DNA of 41,201 nt from the NCBI GenBank assembly GCA_016929905.1, contig JAFGHX010000241.1, positions 1-41,201 on the forward strand, given 5' to 3'. The notes under the pieces are model-generated. The model ran no database searches. It was not told the origin of the DNA and saw nothing but the letters and a program-made list of their open reading frames with translations. The translations under genes and the position numbers were made by a program. This stretch comes from Kiritimatiellia bacterium (GTDB taxonomy: Bacteria; Verrucomicrobiota; Kiritimatiellia; JAFGHX01). Below are positions 25,101 to 31,981 of this stretch, piece by piece (positions within the stretch are counted from its first letter, which is position 1; each line of letters opens with the position of its first letter).

Positions 25101-26772
25101 GCTGAAGGTCGTCCTGTTCGAGCAGACGCCCGATGTATTGGAGAAACGGTTCGGATTCCGGATCGTGGAATATGGGCTGCGTCGCGTGTTTGCGCGTGTG
25201 GCCGGCCATCCTGTCCTGAGCGGCATCTCGGGCGAGCATCTGGGCGACTGGCGAGGCGAAGCCACAATTGTGCCGCCTCGGCAGGAGTTCAAGAAGCATC
25301 CGGAGCGCGCCGGGCCTCACGTCATGCGCGCCGGCATCATGGTCTCGCGTCCCTGGCGCTGCGGCAATCGTGGCAACGTGGCCTCGGTCCTGATCGAGAA
25401 GCCCGCACGCGGGGATTTCCTGCCGATCATCGATGGCGGGTTCAGTCTGCAGTACAGCCCGTTGATCGAGTACCGGGAAGGTAAGGGACTGGTCGTATTT
25501 TGCCAGATGGATGTGACCGGGCGCACGGAGGATGATCCGGCGGCTGACCGCATCGTGCGCAACCTGCTCGACTATGTGTCTGCCTGGCAGCCGACTCCGA
25601 GGCGCCGCGCGGTGTATGCCGGGGACCCCGCCGGATTCGAACACTTGAAAGCGGCTGGGATTGCCGCGCACCGGCTCAACGGCGGACCGCTCGCGCCTGA
25701 TCAAGTTCTGGTGCTGGGGCCCGGCAGCGGAAAGGCCTTGGCGGGCAAGGCCGCTGCGCTGGGCACATGGCTGGCGGGCGGCGGGCGTCTGCTGGGCATC
25801 GGGTTGGAGCAGTCGGACGTCGCCGCGTTGCCTTTCCCCGTGAGCGTGAAGTCGGGTGAGCATATCGCCGCCTATTTCGAGCCGCAGTCGCTCGGTTCGC
25901 CGTTTGTGGGGCTGGCGCCAGCCGACGTGCACAACCGCGACCCCCGGAAAATCGCGCTGATCGCCGGCGGCGAGGCGACGCCGACGGGCAACGGCGTCCT
26001 GGGCGTTGCTCAGGACGGCCGGGCGGTCTTCTGCCAGTTGGCGCCGTGGACGTTCGACGTCGGGAAGGCGAATCAGAAACGTACGTTCCGCCGGCTGAGC
26101 ACGACAGTGTCGCGGTTGCTCGGCAACATGGGGGTGGGCGGACAGACGCCGCTGCTCAACCGCTTCGCTGTGCCTGTCGGAGGGCAGGCGGTCGCGGCGG
26201 ACGCAGCCGACACGGTCTGGCTCGAACAGGACGGGCGGACGCTCAGCCTGCCGGCCTACTGGAAAGGCCTGCCGCGTACGAACGGCAAGACCGAGACGAG
26301 CGGATGGGAGACGCCCGCGTTCGACGACGGCACGTGGCGCAAGATCCGCGTGCCGGGGCTGTGGGAAGAGCAGTTCTCGGACTTGACGGAGTTCAACGGC
26401 ATGTTCCTGTATCGGGTTCGGTTTGACCTGCCGAAGAAGATGGCCGGCCGTGACGTGACGCTGGTCCTCGGGGCGGTCGATGATGAGGACTGGACCTACG
26501 TGAACGGCAAACTCGTGGGCTCGATCACGGCGAAGACGAATCCGAAGGACTACTGGATCGCCCCTCGACACTATCGCGTCCCGGCCTCTGTGCTGAAACC
26601 GGGCGTCAACGTCATTGCCGTGAAGGTGAATGATCTGCGCCAAGCCGGCGGCATCAAGGGCGAACTGCGGACCCGGCCGTCACAGGATGCCGGGGCCGCC
26701 CGTTGGGCGAAGGGCCTGTATCTGGACACACCGGAAGAGTGGGACGATCCGTACCGGTTCTTCCGGTGGTAA
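22144..26772 (+). CDS. GH2-like exported protein with truncated LamG, copy A
   Basis: 1542 aa. Residues 1-20 are a signal-like segment fused directly to the last 65 residues of a LamG domain (KTWSPATRLGFSGDTAPVDK ... LLDELLVFDTVLDGA). Then: GH2-type sugar-binding sandwich (about 107-300, INGLWRWQPG, FPGGEADITTA), Ig-like domain, TIM barrel (about 405-760), beta-sandwich (about 810-910), and two amidotransferase-like Rossmann modules (about 920-1330). Residues 1354-1513 add a further galactose-binding-like sandwich absent from the paralogs. The tail is YLDTPEEWDDPYRFFRW. The nucleophile is E629 (KPVFLVEYG). The expected acid/base position is H536-N537 (HPSVVMYSTSHN) instead of Asn-Glu. GAGGAGG 5 nt before ATG 22144 fixes the start. 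Activity is uncertain: a modified glycosidase or a glycan-binding protein. Confidence 0.85.
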   Translation: MTTRAIGVGVLATFLSMNVCNGRKTWSPATRLGFSGDTAPVDKIVIGASRAGGQQAGALLDELLVFDTVLDGAAIGALMGAEKVSVPERREPAAPALTAFEAERPAGVKAVWDLGRAYREATPTQERICINGLWRWQPGAGQTEQVPAGNWGFFKVPGSWPGTTSYNQKDSQVVHAHPAWKAKKWIWTGTAWYEREIAIPREWSGRRIAVQADYVNSYADVYVDGKKAGELHFPGGEADITTACRPGATHRLSLYMVAMPLHAVMLSYNDSNSAKEKKGSVQRRGLCGDVFLVGAPAAERVGDVKIDTSVRNWRITLHARLQELKANGAYRLSAVIRDRNRTVKELESEPFTAADAKDGRFSFEQAWKPEKLWDVHTPQNTYTLQLSLLDAAGRALDTSCPIRFGFRELWIDGRDFIFNGTRLFCNAVPLDTGLIGAAWANYEAARENMLRLMAIGINLVYTHNYSCVPGSHLGYEEILRAADDVGMLISFSQPHFGHYKWEQPDADETNGYARHAAFYVRMAQNHPSVVMYSTSHNATGYYDDMNPDMIDGIHESRSKWSMNNVKKALRAEAIVKRIDPTRILYHHSSGNLGSMHTSNFYLNWVPVQERSDWFEHWATKGVKPVFLVEYGMPCAWNWAMYRGWYKGKRTFGGAKVPWEFCLAEWNAQFLGDAAFRISDMEKTNLRWEAEKFRAGERWHRWDYPYVLGGSTKRFLERHPIWALYNRDNWRAFRTWGVSATSPWTFGVNWLKPEGVDRGRKELATDWDNLQRPGFSPDFIEGRYERMDLAFERADWVPSVAGKALVENSQPLLAYIGGKPGQFTEKGHNFLPGATVEKQIIVINNSRKTVDCECAWSLALPEPVTGRQTIPIDTGQIERRPLRFALPATLKAGTYTLTLDVAFSSGEKQQDRFELHVLAPPAKPGAAGRMALFDPKGETATLLRGMGIACDPVQAGSDLSRYRVLVVGRGALTMSGAAPDISSVCDGLKVVLFEQTPDVLEKRFGFRIVEYGLRRVFARVAGHPVLSGISGEHLGDWRGEATIVPPRQEFKKHPERAGPHVMRAGIMVSRPWRCGNRGNVASVLIEKPARGDFLPIIDGGFSLQYSPLIEYREGKGLVVFCQMDVTGRTEDDPAADRIVRNLLDYVSAWQPTPRRRAVYAGDPAGFEHLKAAGIAAHRLNGGPLAPDQVLVLGPGSGKALAGKAAALGTWLAGGGRLLGIGLEQSDVAALPFPVSVKSGEHIAAYFEPQSLGSPFVGLAPADVHNRDPRKIALIAGGEATPTGNGVLGVAQDGRAVFCQLAPWTFDVGKANQKRTFRRLSTTVSRLLGNMGVGGQTPLLNRFAVPVGGQAVAADAADTVWLEQDGRTLSLPAYWKGLPRTNGKTETSGWETPAFDDGTWRKIRVPGLWEEQFSDLTEFNGMFLYRVRFDLPKKMAGRDVTLVLGAVDDEDWTYVNGKLVGSITAKTNPKDYWIAPRHYRVPASVLKPGVNVIAVKVNDLRQAGGIKGELRTRPSQDAGAARWAKGLYLDTPEEWDDPYRFFRW

Positions 26773-26790
26773 GGGTCTGTCCTCATCCCC

Positions 26791-26852
26791 GGCTCGCGGG
26801 GATGCTCGCCCGCCAACGGGCGGCCGGATCGAGGGCGAGCGTCTCGCGAGCC
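26791..26852. repeat. Imperfect P1 palindrome (copy 3)
   Basis: GGCTCGCGGGGATGCTCGCC at 26791-26810 faces GAGGGCGAGCGTCTCGCGAG at 26831-26850. It matches the 10678 and 20368 elements but has more mismatches and a shorter centre, and fills the 107-bp gap between the GH2-like gene and the beta-helix gene. Confidence 0.75.
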
Positions 26853-26879
26853 GGGACGCAACAGCGCACAGGAGTTGTC

Positions 26880-28148
26880 ATGAAATATCATTCAACCGTT
26901 GCGATGCTTTCACTCTTGGCGTGGTGCCTGGGAACGCCCTCCGGCGGCCACGCGGCGGTCGTTGATGCCGCGAGCTGTTCACGTGAGGATGTGGCTGCGG
27001 CAATCGCCGCGGCCGAAACGGGCGATGTGGTCGCAGTGCCTGCCGGCAGCGGCACGTGGGACAAGGCTCTCGGCGTTCCGGACGGCAAGAAGATCACGCT
27101 CCAGGGCGACGGCCCCGATGCGACGATCATCACCTACAAGGGTGGCGGCGCGGGTGTGTACCTTGGCCGGTCCGGCAGCCGCCTCACAGGATGCAAGATC
27201 ATCCTGCCCGAAGGCACCAAGGGCCACTGTGTGCAGTTCTACGGCGACGGCTGTCGAGTCGACCATTGCGAGTTCGAGAACTTCAACAATGGCAGCCGGA
27301 TGGGGGTCTTCGTGCGTGGTCTTTCGAAGCACCCCGACCCGACCGGCCTGATCGACAACTGTCTCTTCAGAAACACGCGCGTGTATGTGCACGGCGACGC
27401 CTCGCTCACCGCTCATCGGTCGTGGCACAAAGACTACAAGGTCGGATCCGCCGATTTCCTGTTTGTCGAAGATTGCGTCTTCGCGCGCACGCGGTTCGGC
27501 AACTCGATCGACCTGCAGTACGGCGGCAACTACGTGTTCCGCCACAACATCGTGAGCAACAGCTGCGTCGAGGTGCATTCGGCGTATCGTCCTGACGGCG
27601 AAGCTCGCGCGGGCCGGCTCTGGGAGGTCTATGGTAATACCTTTATCGCTACGATCAGCACCTATGCGCCGTTCCGGCTGCGGGGAGGGACAGGCGTGGT
27701 CTACGACAATGTCGTCAAGGGCGGCAAGTACGGCAATCCGAATATTCTGATCGATAACGTGCGCTCCTATCCGCACCCGCGCAGGCAGGGCGAGATCTAC
27801 TGCAAGGGGGCCAACGGCACGCGGTCCGACATGCGCACGGCCGACGGCACGTACATCGCGCGCGACCAGATCGGGCGCGGCCGCGACCAGTGGCTGTGGA
27901 CGAAGGACAAACCGTACCCGCCCCAAGCCGCGGATCCGGTCTATGCGTGGAACAATACGAACGGCGAAACCGGCAAGCCGGTGGCTTTCGAGGTGATCAA
28001 CGGGTGCCAATTGGTGCTGATCGAAGGGCGCGACTACATCCACGGCAGGAAGCCGGGCTACGTGCCGTACCCGTATCCGCATCCGATGCGGAAAGAAGCG
28101 CGGGCGTCGGGTGATGCGCGTGCTGCAAGAGGGCGACAGACGCAATGA
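26880..28148 (+). CDS. Exported right-handed parallel beta-helix protein
   Basis: 422 aa. MKYHSTVAMLSLLAWCLG is a signal peptide, with cleavage expected after GGHA (residue 25). The mature protein has the pectate-lyase-like helix pattern: an early GDVVAVPAGSGTWD / ITLQGDG pair, then successive rungs such as VDHCEFENFNNG, LIDNCLFRNTRVYVHG, LFVEDCVFARTRFGNSI, and NYVFRHNIVSNSCVE. Such proteins bind or cleave acidic polysaccharides. No catalytic residues can be assigned by eye. AGGAG 5 nt before ATG 26880 supports the start. The stop overlaps the next ATG by 4 bp, so translation is coupled to the M55 gene. Confidence 0.82.
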   Translation: MKYHSTVAMLSLLAWCLGTPSGGHAAVVDAASCSREDVAAAIAAAETGDVVAVPAGSGTWDKALGVPDGKKITLQGDGPDATIITYKGGGAGVYLGRSGSRLTGCKIILPEGTKGHCVQFYGDGCRVDHCEFENFNNGSRMGVFVRGLSKHPDPTGLIDNCLFRNTRVYVHGDASLTAHRSWHKDYKVGSADFLFVEDCVFARTRFGNSIDLQYGGNYVFRHNIVSNSCVEVHSAYRPDGEARAGRLWEVYGNTFIATISTYAPFRLRGGTGVVYDNVVKGGKYGNPNILIDNVRSYPHPRRQGEIYCKGANGTRSDMRTADGTYIARDQIGRGRDQWLWTKDKPYPPQAADPVYAWNNTNGETGKPVAFEVINGCQLVLIEGRDYIHGRKPGYVPYPYPHPMRKEARASGDARAARGRQTQ

Positions 28149-28999
28149 AGATCTTCATGCTCTGCGACATGGAAGGCGTGAGCGGGTTGTTTACCCGCGA
28201 ACAGGTCTGGTATTGGGAAGAGGGCGCGCGGCCGGCGGCGGGCGAGCAGGGCAGAGCGCTGCTGATGGCCGACATCCATGCGATGGTGGCCGGGCTGCTC
28301 GACGCTGGGGTGGATGAGCTGATCGTTTGCGACACGCATCACGGCGGCGGAAACATCCGGCTGGATGCGATGCTCGCGGATTCGCGCGTGACCTACCTTC
28401 AGAAGCCGCGCGGGTATCACGACACGGAATTCCGGTGGCTGCCCGGGCTGGACGGGACGGTCGACGCCTTCCTGCTGCCGGGCCATCACGCCAAGGCCTG
28501 CACCGAAAACGCCTTCCTGCCGCACACCTGGACGTGCGTTTGGACCGATTTCAGAATCAACGGCCGGAGTGTGGGCGAGATCGGGATCGAAACCTGTTTC
28601 GCCGGGTATTGGGACGTTCCGCTCGCCTTCGTGCAGGGGACCGAGTTGGCCTGCCGGGAAGCCGAAGCGCTCTGCCCGGGCGTGGTGACCGCCGCCGTGA
28701 AGCGTGCGAAGGACCACGACACGTGTGTCGGGCTCGAGGCGGAAGCCGGGCGGCGGCTGACGGTGGAGAGGATAGTCGAGGCCGTCGAGAAAGTCCGAGC
28801 CGGAGACCTTGCGCCGTACAAGCCGGCCTTGCCGATGACGGTCTCGATCCGGATGAAGAGTGCCGAGGATGCGGAAGCGGCCGCCGCGAAACCGGGCGCT
28901 CAGCGAACGGATGAGTACACGGTCGAAGGGCACGTTGAGACACAGGCCGACGTGGTGAAGTGGATTATCGGAACCGGGCTGCAAATGGAGGCGCCATGA
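28145..28999 (+). CDS. M55 family D-aminopeptidase (DppA-like)
   Basis: 284 aa. It begins MKIFMLCDMEGVSG, matching the DppA signature with Asp8 and Glu10 in the same numbering. Further zinc-site candidates are D63 and H65/H66 (CDTHHGGGN), H114/H115 (LPGHHAKA) and E145 (NGRSVGEIGIE). DppA hydrolyses peptides with N-terminal D-amino acids, releasing D-Ala. There is no signal peptide, so the enzyme should be cytoplasmic, yet both flanking genes encode exported proteins. Starts and stops overlap by 4 bp on both sides (ATGA), which implies tight co-expression. The likely link is use or recycling of D-amino-acid-containing glycopeptides, but this is inference. Confidence 0.9.
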   Translation: MKIFMLCDMEGVSGLFTREQVWYWEEGARPAAGEQGRALLMADIHAMVAGLLDAGVDELIVCDTHHGGGNIRLDAMLADSRVTYLQKPRGYHDTEFRWLPGLDGTVDAFLLPGHHAKACTENAFLPHTWTCVWTDFRINGRSVGEIGIETCFAGYWDVPLAFVQGTELACREAEALCPGVVTAAVKRAKDHDTCVGLEAEAGRRLTVERIVEAVEKVRAGDLAPYKPALPMTVSIRMKSAEDAEAAAAKPGAQRTDEYTVEGHVETQADVVKWIIGTGLQMEAP

Positions 29000-31698
29000 A
29001 TCGGTTCATTCATGCCATGATCGCCGGCCCCATCGCCGTGGCCGTCTGCGTATGCGCGAGCGTCTGCCACGCGGATCAGACGCTCCTGGACGAGATCTTG
29101 ATCTTCAACGAGATCGTGAAGGAAGGGCAGATCCAGTCGCTCATGGCGCCGGAGAAGACGTCGGTTTCGGAGGGGACGTGGATGACGGCGAAAGAGGCGG
29201 AGCGGGAAGCGGTGGCACAGCGTCGAGCGGCGCAGAAGGAACTCATGCGCCCGGCGCGCGAGCGGGTCGCCAACGACGCCTTGTCGCCTTGGGCCGCCAA
29301 GAAGCGTGAAGCGGACGTGCCGAAGCGGCATGTGGAGGAGATCGGCTCGGCCAGGCATGTGTACACCGTGACGCACGGCGGCACGATGGACGGGGAGAAT
29401 TGCCGGGGCCCGATGGGCTGCGGGATGCACAGGGAGGGCGCGATTGAACAGGTTTGGCAATCGAACCGCGCGCTGCGTATGGAGAACGTGGGTGAGACGG
29501 ACGTGGTCAACCCCTGGCTGTCGAACGGCCGTAATTTGTTCCGCAATTTGGACGAGATTGTGGCCGCGGCCCTCACCCCCGACATGACCGACCGGGAGAA
29601 GGCGCTCGCGCTCTGGTTCCAGCAGACCCGGTACCGCTACCACAAGGCCGGGAATTCGAAGGAGCTGGGCGACCCGGTGAAAGTCTTCAACGTGTACGGG
29701 CACAATCCGTGCGGTTGCGACGCCAACATTATGGGCGCGCTATGGGGCAAGGTCGGGATCAAGGCGGGCCCGGTGCGGTTGCTCTCACATGCGATCGCCC
29801 AAGCCTGGTACGACGAGGGCTGGCACGTGATGGACGGCGATCTGGACAACATCTTCCTGCTGCGCGATAACCATACCGTAGCCGGCGACCAGGCCCTGGC
29901 TCGCGATCACGATCTGATCAAGCGGACCCATACGATGGGAATTCTCATGGAGCTTGGCCGGCCCCGGAGCGAGAGCGCGGCCGCCATGTTCGTTTGCGAA
30001 GAGCCCGTGACGGGCAGGCGCGGGACAGGGAAGACGGTGACTATGGACATGAAGCTCCGGCCCGGCGAGGCGATCACTTGGCGCTGGGGTCACCTGGAGC
30101 CGGTCCGGTTGATGTGGTCCAATACCGGCCCCAATTACCCGGACACCGTCTGTAACGGCCTGTGGGAATACCGGCCCGACCTGACCGGCGGTCTTTGGCG
30201 AAACGGCGCGGACAAGGTGGTGGGGATCCGGTCTGACGGCGACGGGCTCAAGGCGGAGGCGGGCCAGACCGGCATGATCGAGTGGGCGGTGCGGAGCCCG
30301 TACGTGTTCGTCGGCGGAAGCCTGGAAATTGAAGGCGAGGGCGCCGAGTTCGCGGTTTCCTTTGACGGGAAAGAATGGAAACCGGTTGGACCGGACCTTG
30401 ACCGGCTGTTTCCGTCCAACGGCGAGGCCCGGTTCGGCTACCGGCTCCGTTGCACCCTGAAGGATGAGGCCCGTCTGAAGAGATTGAAGATCCTGAACGA
30501 TATCCAGACGGCCTTGCTCACAATGCCGGAACTGGTCGTGGGCAAGAACACGCTGACTTACACCGATGAGTCGCCGGGCGAGCGCAAGGTGCGGGTCAGC
30601 CATGAGTGGGTCGAACGCTCAGCCTCCAGGCCGCCCGAAGCGCCGCCGCACGCGTTGAATCCGCCGGACAAGGGCGAGCACAACGGCACGGATGTTGTCT
30701 TCCAGTGGGTGGCACCCCGGGCTCCCGACGGTCACGAGATCAAGGACTACCATTTCATCCTTTCGGAGCGACCGGATATGCGGTTCCCGCTCTCGATGGA
30801 TTTCTACAAGTTGATCTCGCGAACCCGGGACAAGGGCAAGCCGCAATACACATTGCCCTACGTTGGGCTCTTGACGCCCGATACGACCTACTACTGGCGG
30901 GTCCGCGCCAAGGACGAGAAGGGCGTGTGGGGGCCCTGGAGCAAGACCTGGAGTTTTGTCCCGCGCGGGCCCGCTTATCCGGTGGACGTGGCGATGAACT
31001 ATGCCCCCGACAAAGGGGTCGGGATCCTCACGTGGAAGCCGAACCCGGTCGGACGGCGCCCGGCCATGTATCGCGTATACGGCAGTGACGAAAAGGGTTT
31101 TTCCGTCAGCGACAAGCCCTACAGAGTCCAGACGGGCGGGACGCGGGAGTTGCGGAATCCGTTCCCGGCCAATTTCGTCGCCGAGACGTCCCAGCCCGAA
31201 TTGCAGGTTGTGGGCGAGGGCCTGGCGCTGCCCAATTCGAACAAGGCCTACTATCGGGTGGTGGCGGTCGACGGAGAAGGCAAGCGGAGCTGGTCCTCCG
31301 ATTTCGTGGAGGCGCCGCGCCCGTTCATCTACAGCAGCCCCGTTCAGAGCGCCAAGGTCGGCGAGCCATACAGGTATGAGGCGAAGAGTATTCGGTCGCT
31401 CGGCGACTTTCGCCTTCGGACCGACTACGATAACAGGAGATTCTGGGACATCGAGCAGCCCGTGTACGCACTGGCGAGCCCCCCGGCATGGCTTTCGGTT
31501 GACTCCCGCACGGGCGTGCTTTCCGGCACGCCGGACGTCGCGGGTGACGTGCGCATCTCGCTGACGGCCAAAACGGATCTCGACCTGATCCGACTGGACC
31601 TCAACAGCCTGGGCTGGGGACAGGTGAAAAAGCTGGGCAAGAGCACCAGGCACATCGGCAGCACGACGCAGGAGTTCGTCATACGCGTGGGCGAGTAG
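28996..31698 (+). CDS. Exported transglutaminase-like protein with FnIII and putative-Ig domains
   Basis: 900 aa. The signal peptide ends at about SVCHA (residue 26). The next 30 residues (TLLDEILIFNEIVKEGQIQS, LMAPEKTSVSE) match the LamG tail of the 22144 protein. Residues 150-300 look like a transglutaminase-like fold: C239/C241 (NPCGCDANIMGALWGKVG), H265 (LLSHAIAQAW) and D280 (GWHVMDGD). Residues about 340-520 are uncharacterised beta-rich. Two FnIII-like domains (about 548-655 and 661-775) follow, then a He_PIG-like Ig domain (about 830-880, PAWLSVDSRTGVLSGTPD). GGAGG lies 4 nt upstream of ATG 28996. A role on extracellular glycoproteins or peptides is possible; substrate unknown. Confidence 0.78.
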   Translation: MNRFIHAMIAGPIAVAVCVCASVCHADQTLLDEILIFNEIVKEGQIQSLMAPEKTSVSEGTWMTAKEAEREAVAQRRAAQKELMRPARERVANDALSPWAAKKREADVPKRHVEEIGSARHVYTVTHGGTMDGENCRGPMGCGMHREGAIEQVWQSNRALRMENVGETDVVNPWLSNGRNLFRNLDEIVAAALTPDMTDREKALALWFQQTRYRYHKAGNSKELGDPVKVFNVYGHNPCGCDANIMGALWGKVGIKAGPVRLLSHAIAQAWYDEGWHVMDGDLDNIFLLRDNHTVAGDQALARDHDLIKRTHTMGILMELGRPRSESAAAMFVCEEPVTGRRGTGKTVTMDMKLRPGEAITWRWGHLEPVRLMWSNTGPNYPDTVCNGLWEYRPDLTGGLWRNGADKVVGIRSDGDGLKAEAGQTGMIEWAVRSPYVFVGGSLEIEGEGAEFAVSFDGKEWKPVGPDLDRLFPSNGEARFGYRLRCTLKDEARLKRLKILNDIQTALLTMPELVVGKNTLTYTDESPGERKVRVSHEWVERSASRPPEAPPHALNPPDKGEHNGTDVVFQWVAPRAPDGHEIKDYHFILSERPDMRFPLSMDFYKLISRTRDKGKPQYTLPYVGLLTPDTTYYWRVRAKDEKGVWGPWSKTWSFVPRGPAYPVDVAMNYAPDKGVGILTWKPNPVGRRPAMYRVYGSDEKGFSVSDKPYRVQTGGTRELRNPFPANFVAETSQPELQVVGEGLALPNSNKAYYRVVAVDGEGKRSWSSDFVEAPRPFIYSSPVQSAKVGEPYRYEAKSIRSLGDFRLRTDYDNRRFWDIEQPVYALASPPAWLSVDSRTGVLSGTPDVAGDVRISLTAKTDLDLIRLDLNSLGWGQVKKLGKSTRHIGSTTQEFVIRVGE

Positions 31699-31805
31699 CG
31701 CTGGCATTCGGGCTCGGCATGATCCGTGGCGCCGATATCCCGGACCGGGAGAGAGCGAGAATTCTGTACGACAACGCGATGGCACTGTTTCGGTTCGCTG
31801 CGTAG
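31695..31805 (+). pseudogene. C-terminal remnant of an amidohydrolase gene
   Basis: The frame ending at TAG 31803 reads ...MIRGADIPDRERARILYDN followed by AMALFRFAA. This is the closing helix of amidohydrolase-2 family proteins, where ILYDNAMxLF-type endings are characteristic. No start or upstream domain is present, because the sequence before 31698 belongs to the transglutaminase-like gene in another frame. It appears to be the tail of a gene lost by deletion. The rest of the gap to 31981 (176 bp) shows no other gene. Confidence 0.5.
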
Positions 31806-31981
31806 ATGGCCGTCGCTGTGCAGGTGCGGCCACGGCGGATGGCGGGGGGGCTCGCCGCACGCGTGATGGGTATGGGGAATGGGGGCTGCGATAGGGACGG
31901 GTTGGACGTTGAGCGTGGCCGGCTGTGGGGCCACCTGGAGGCGCGGTACCGGAAGATTGGCCCCGGCAGGAGGGAAGGACA

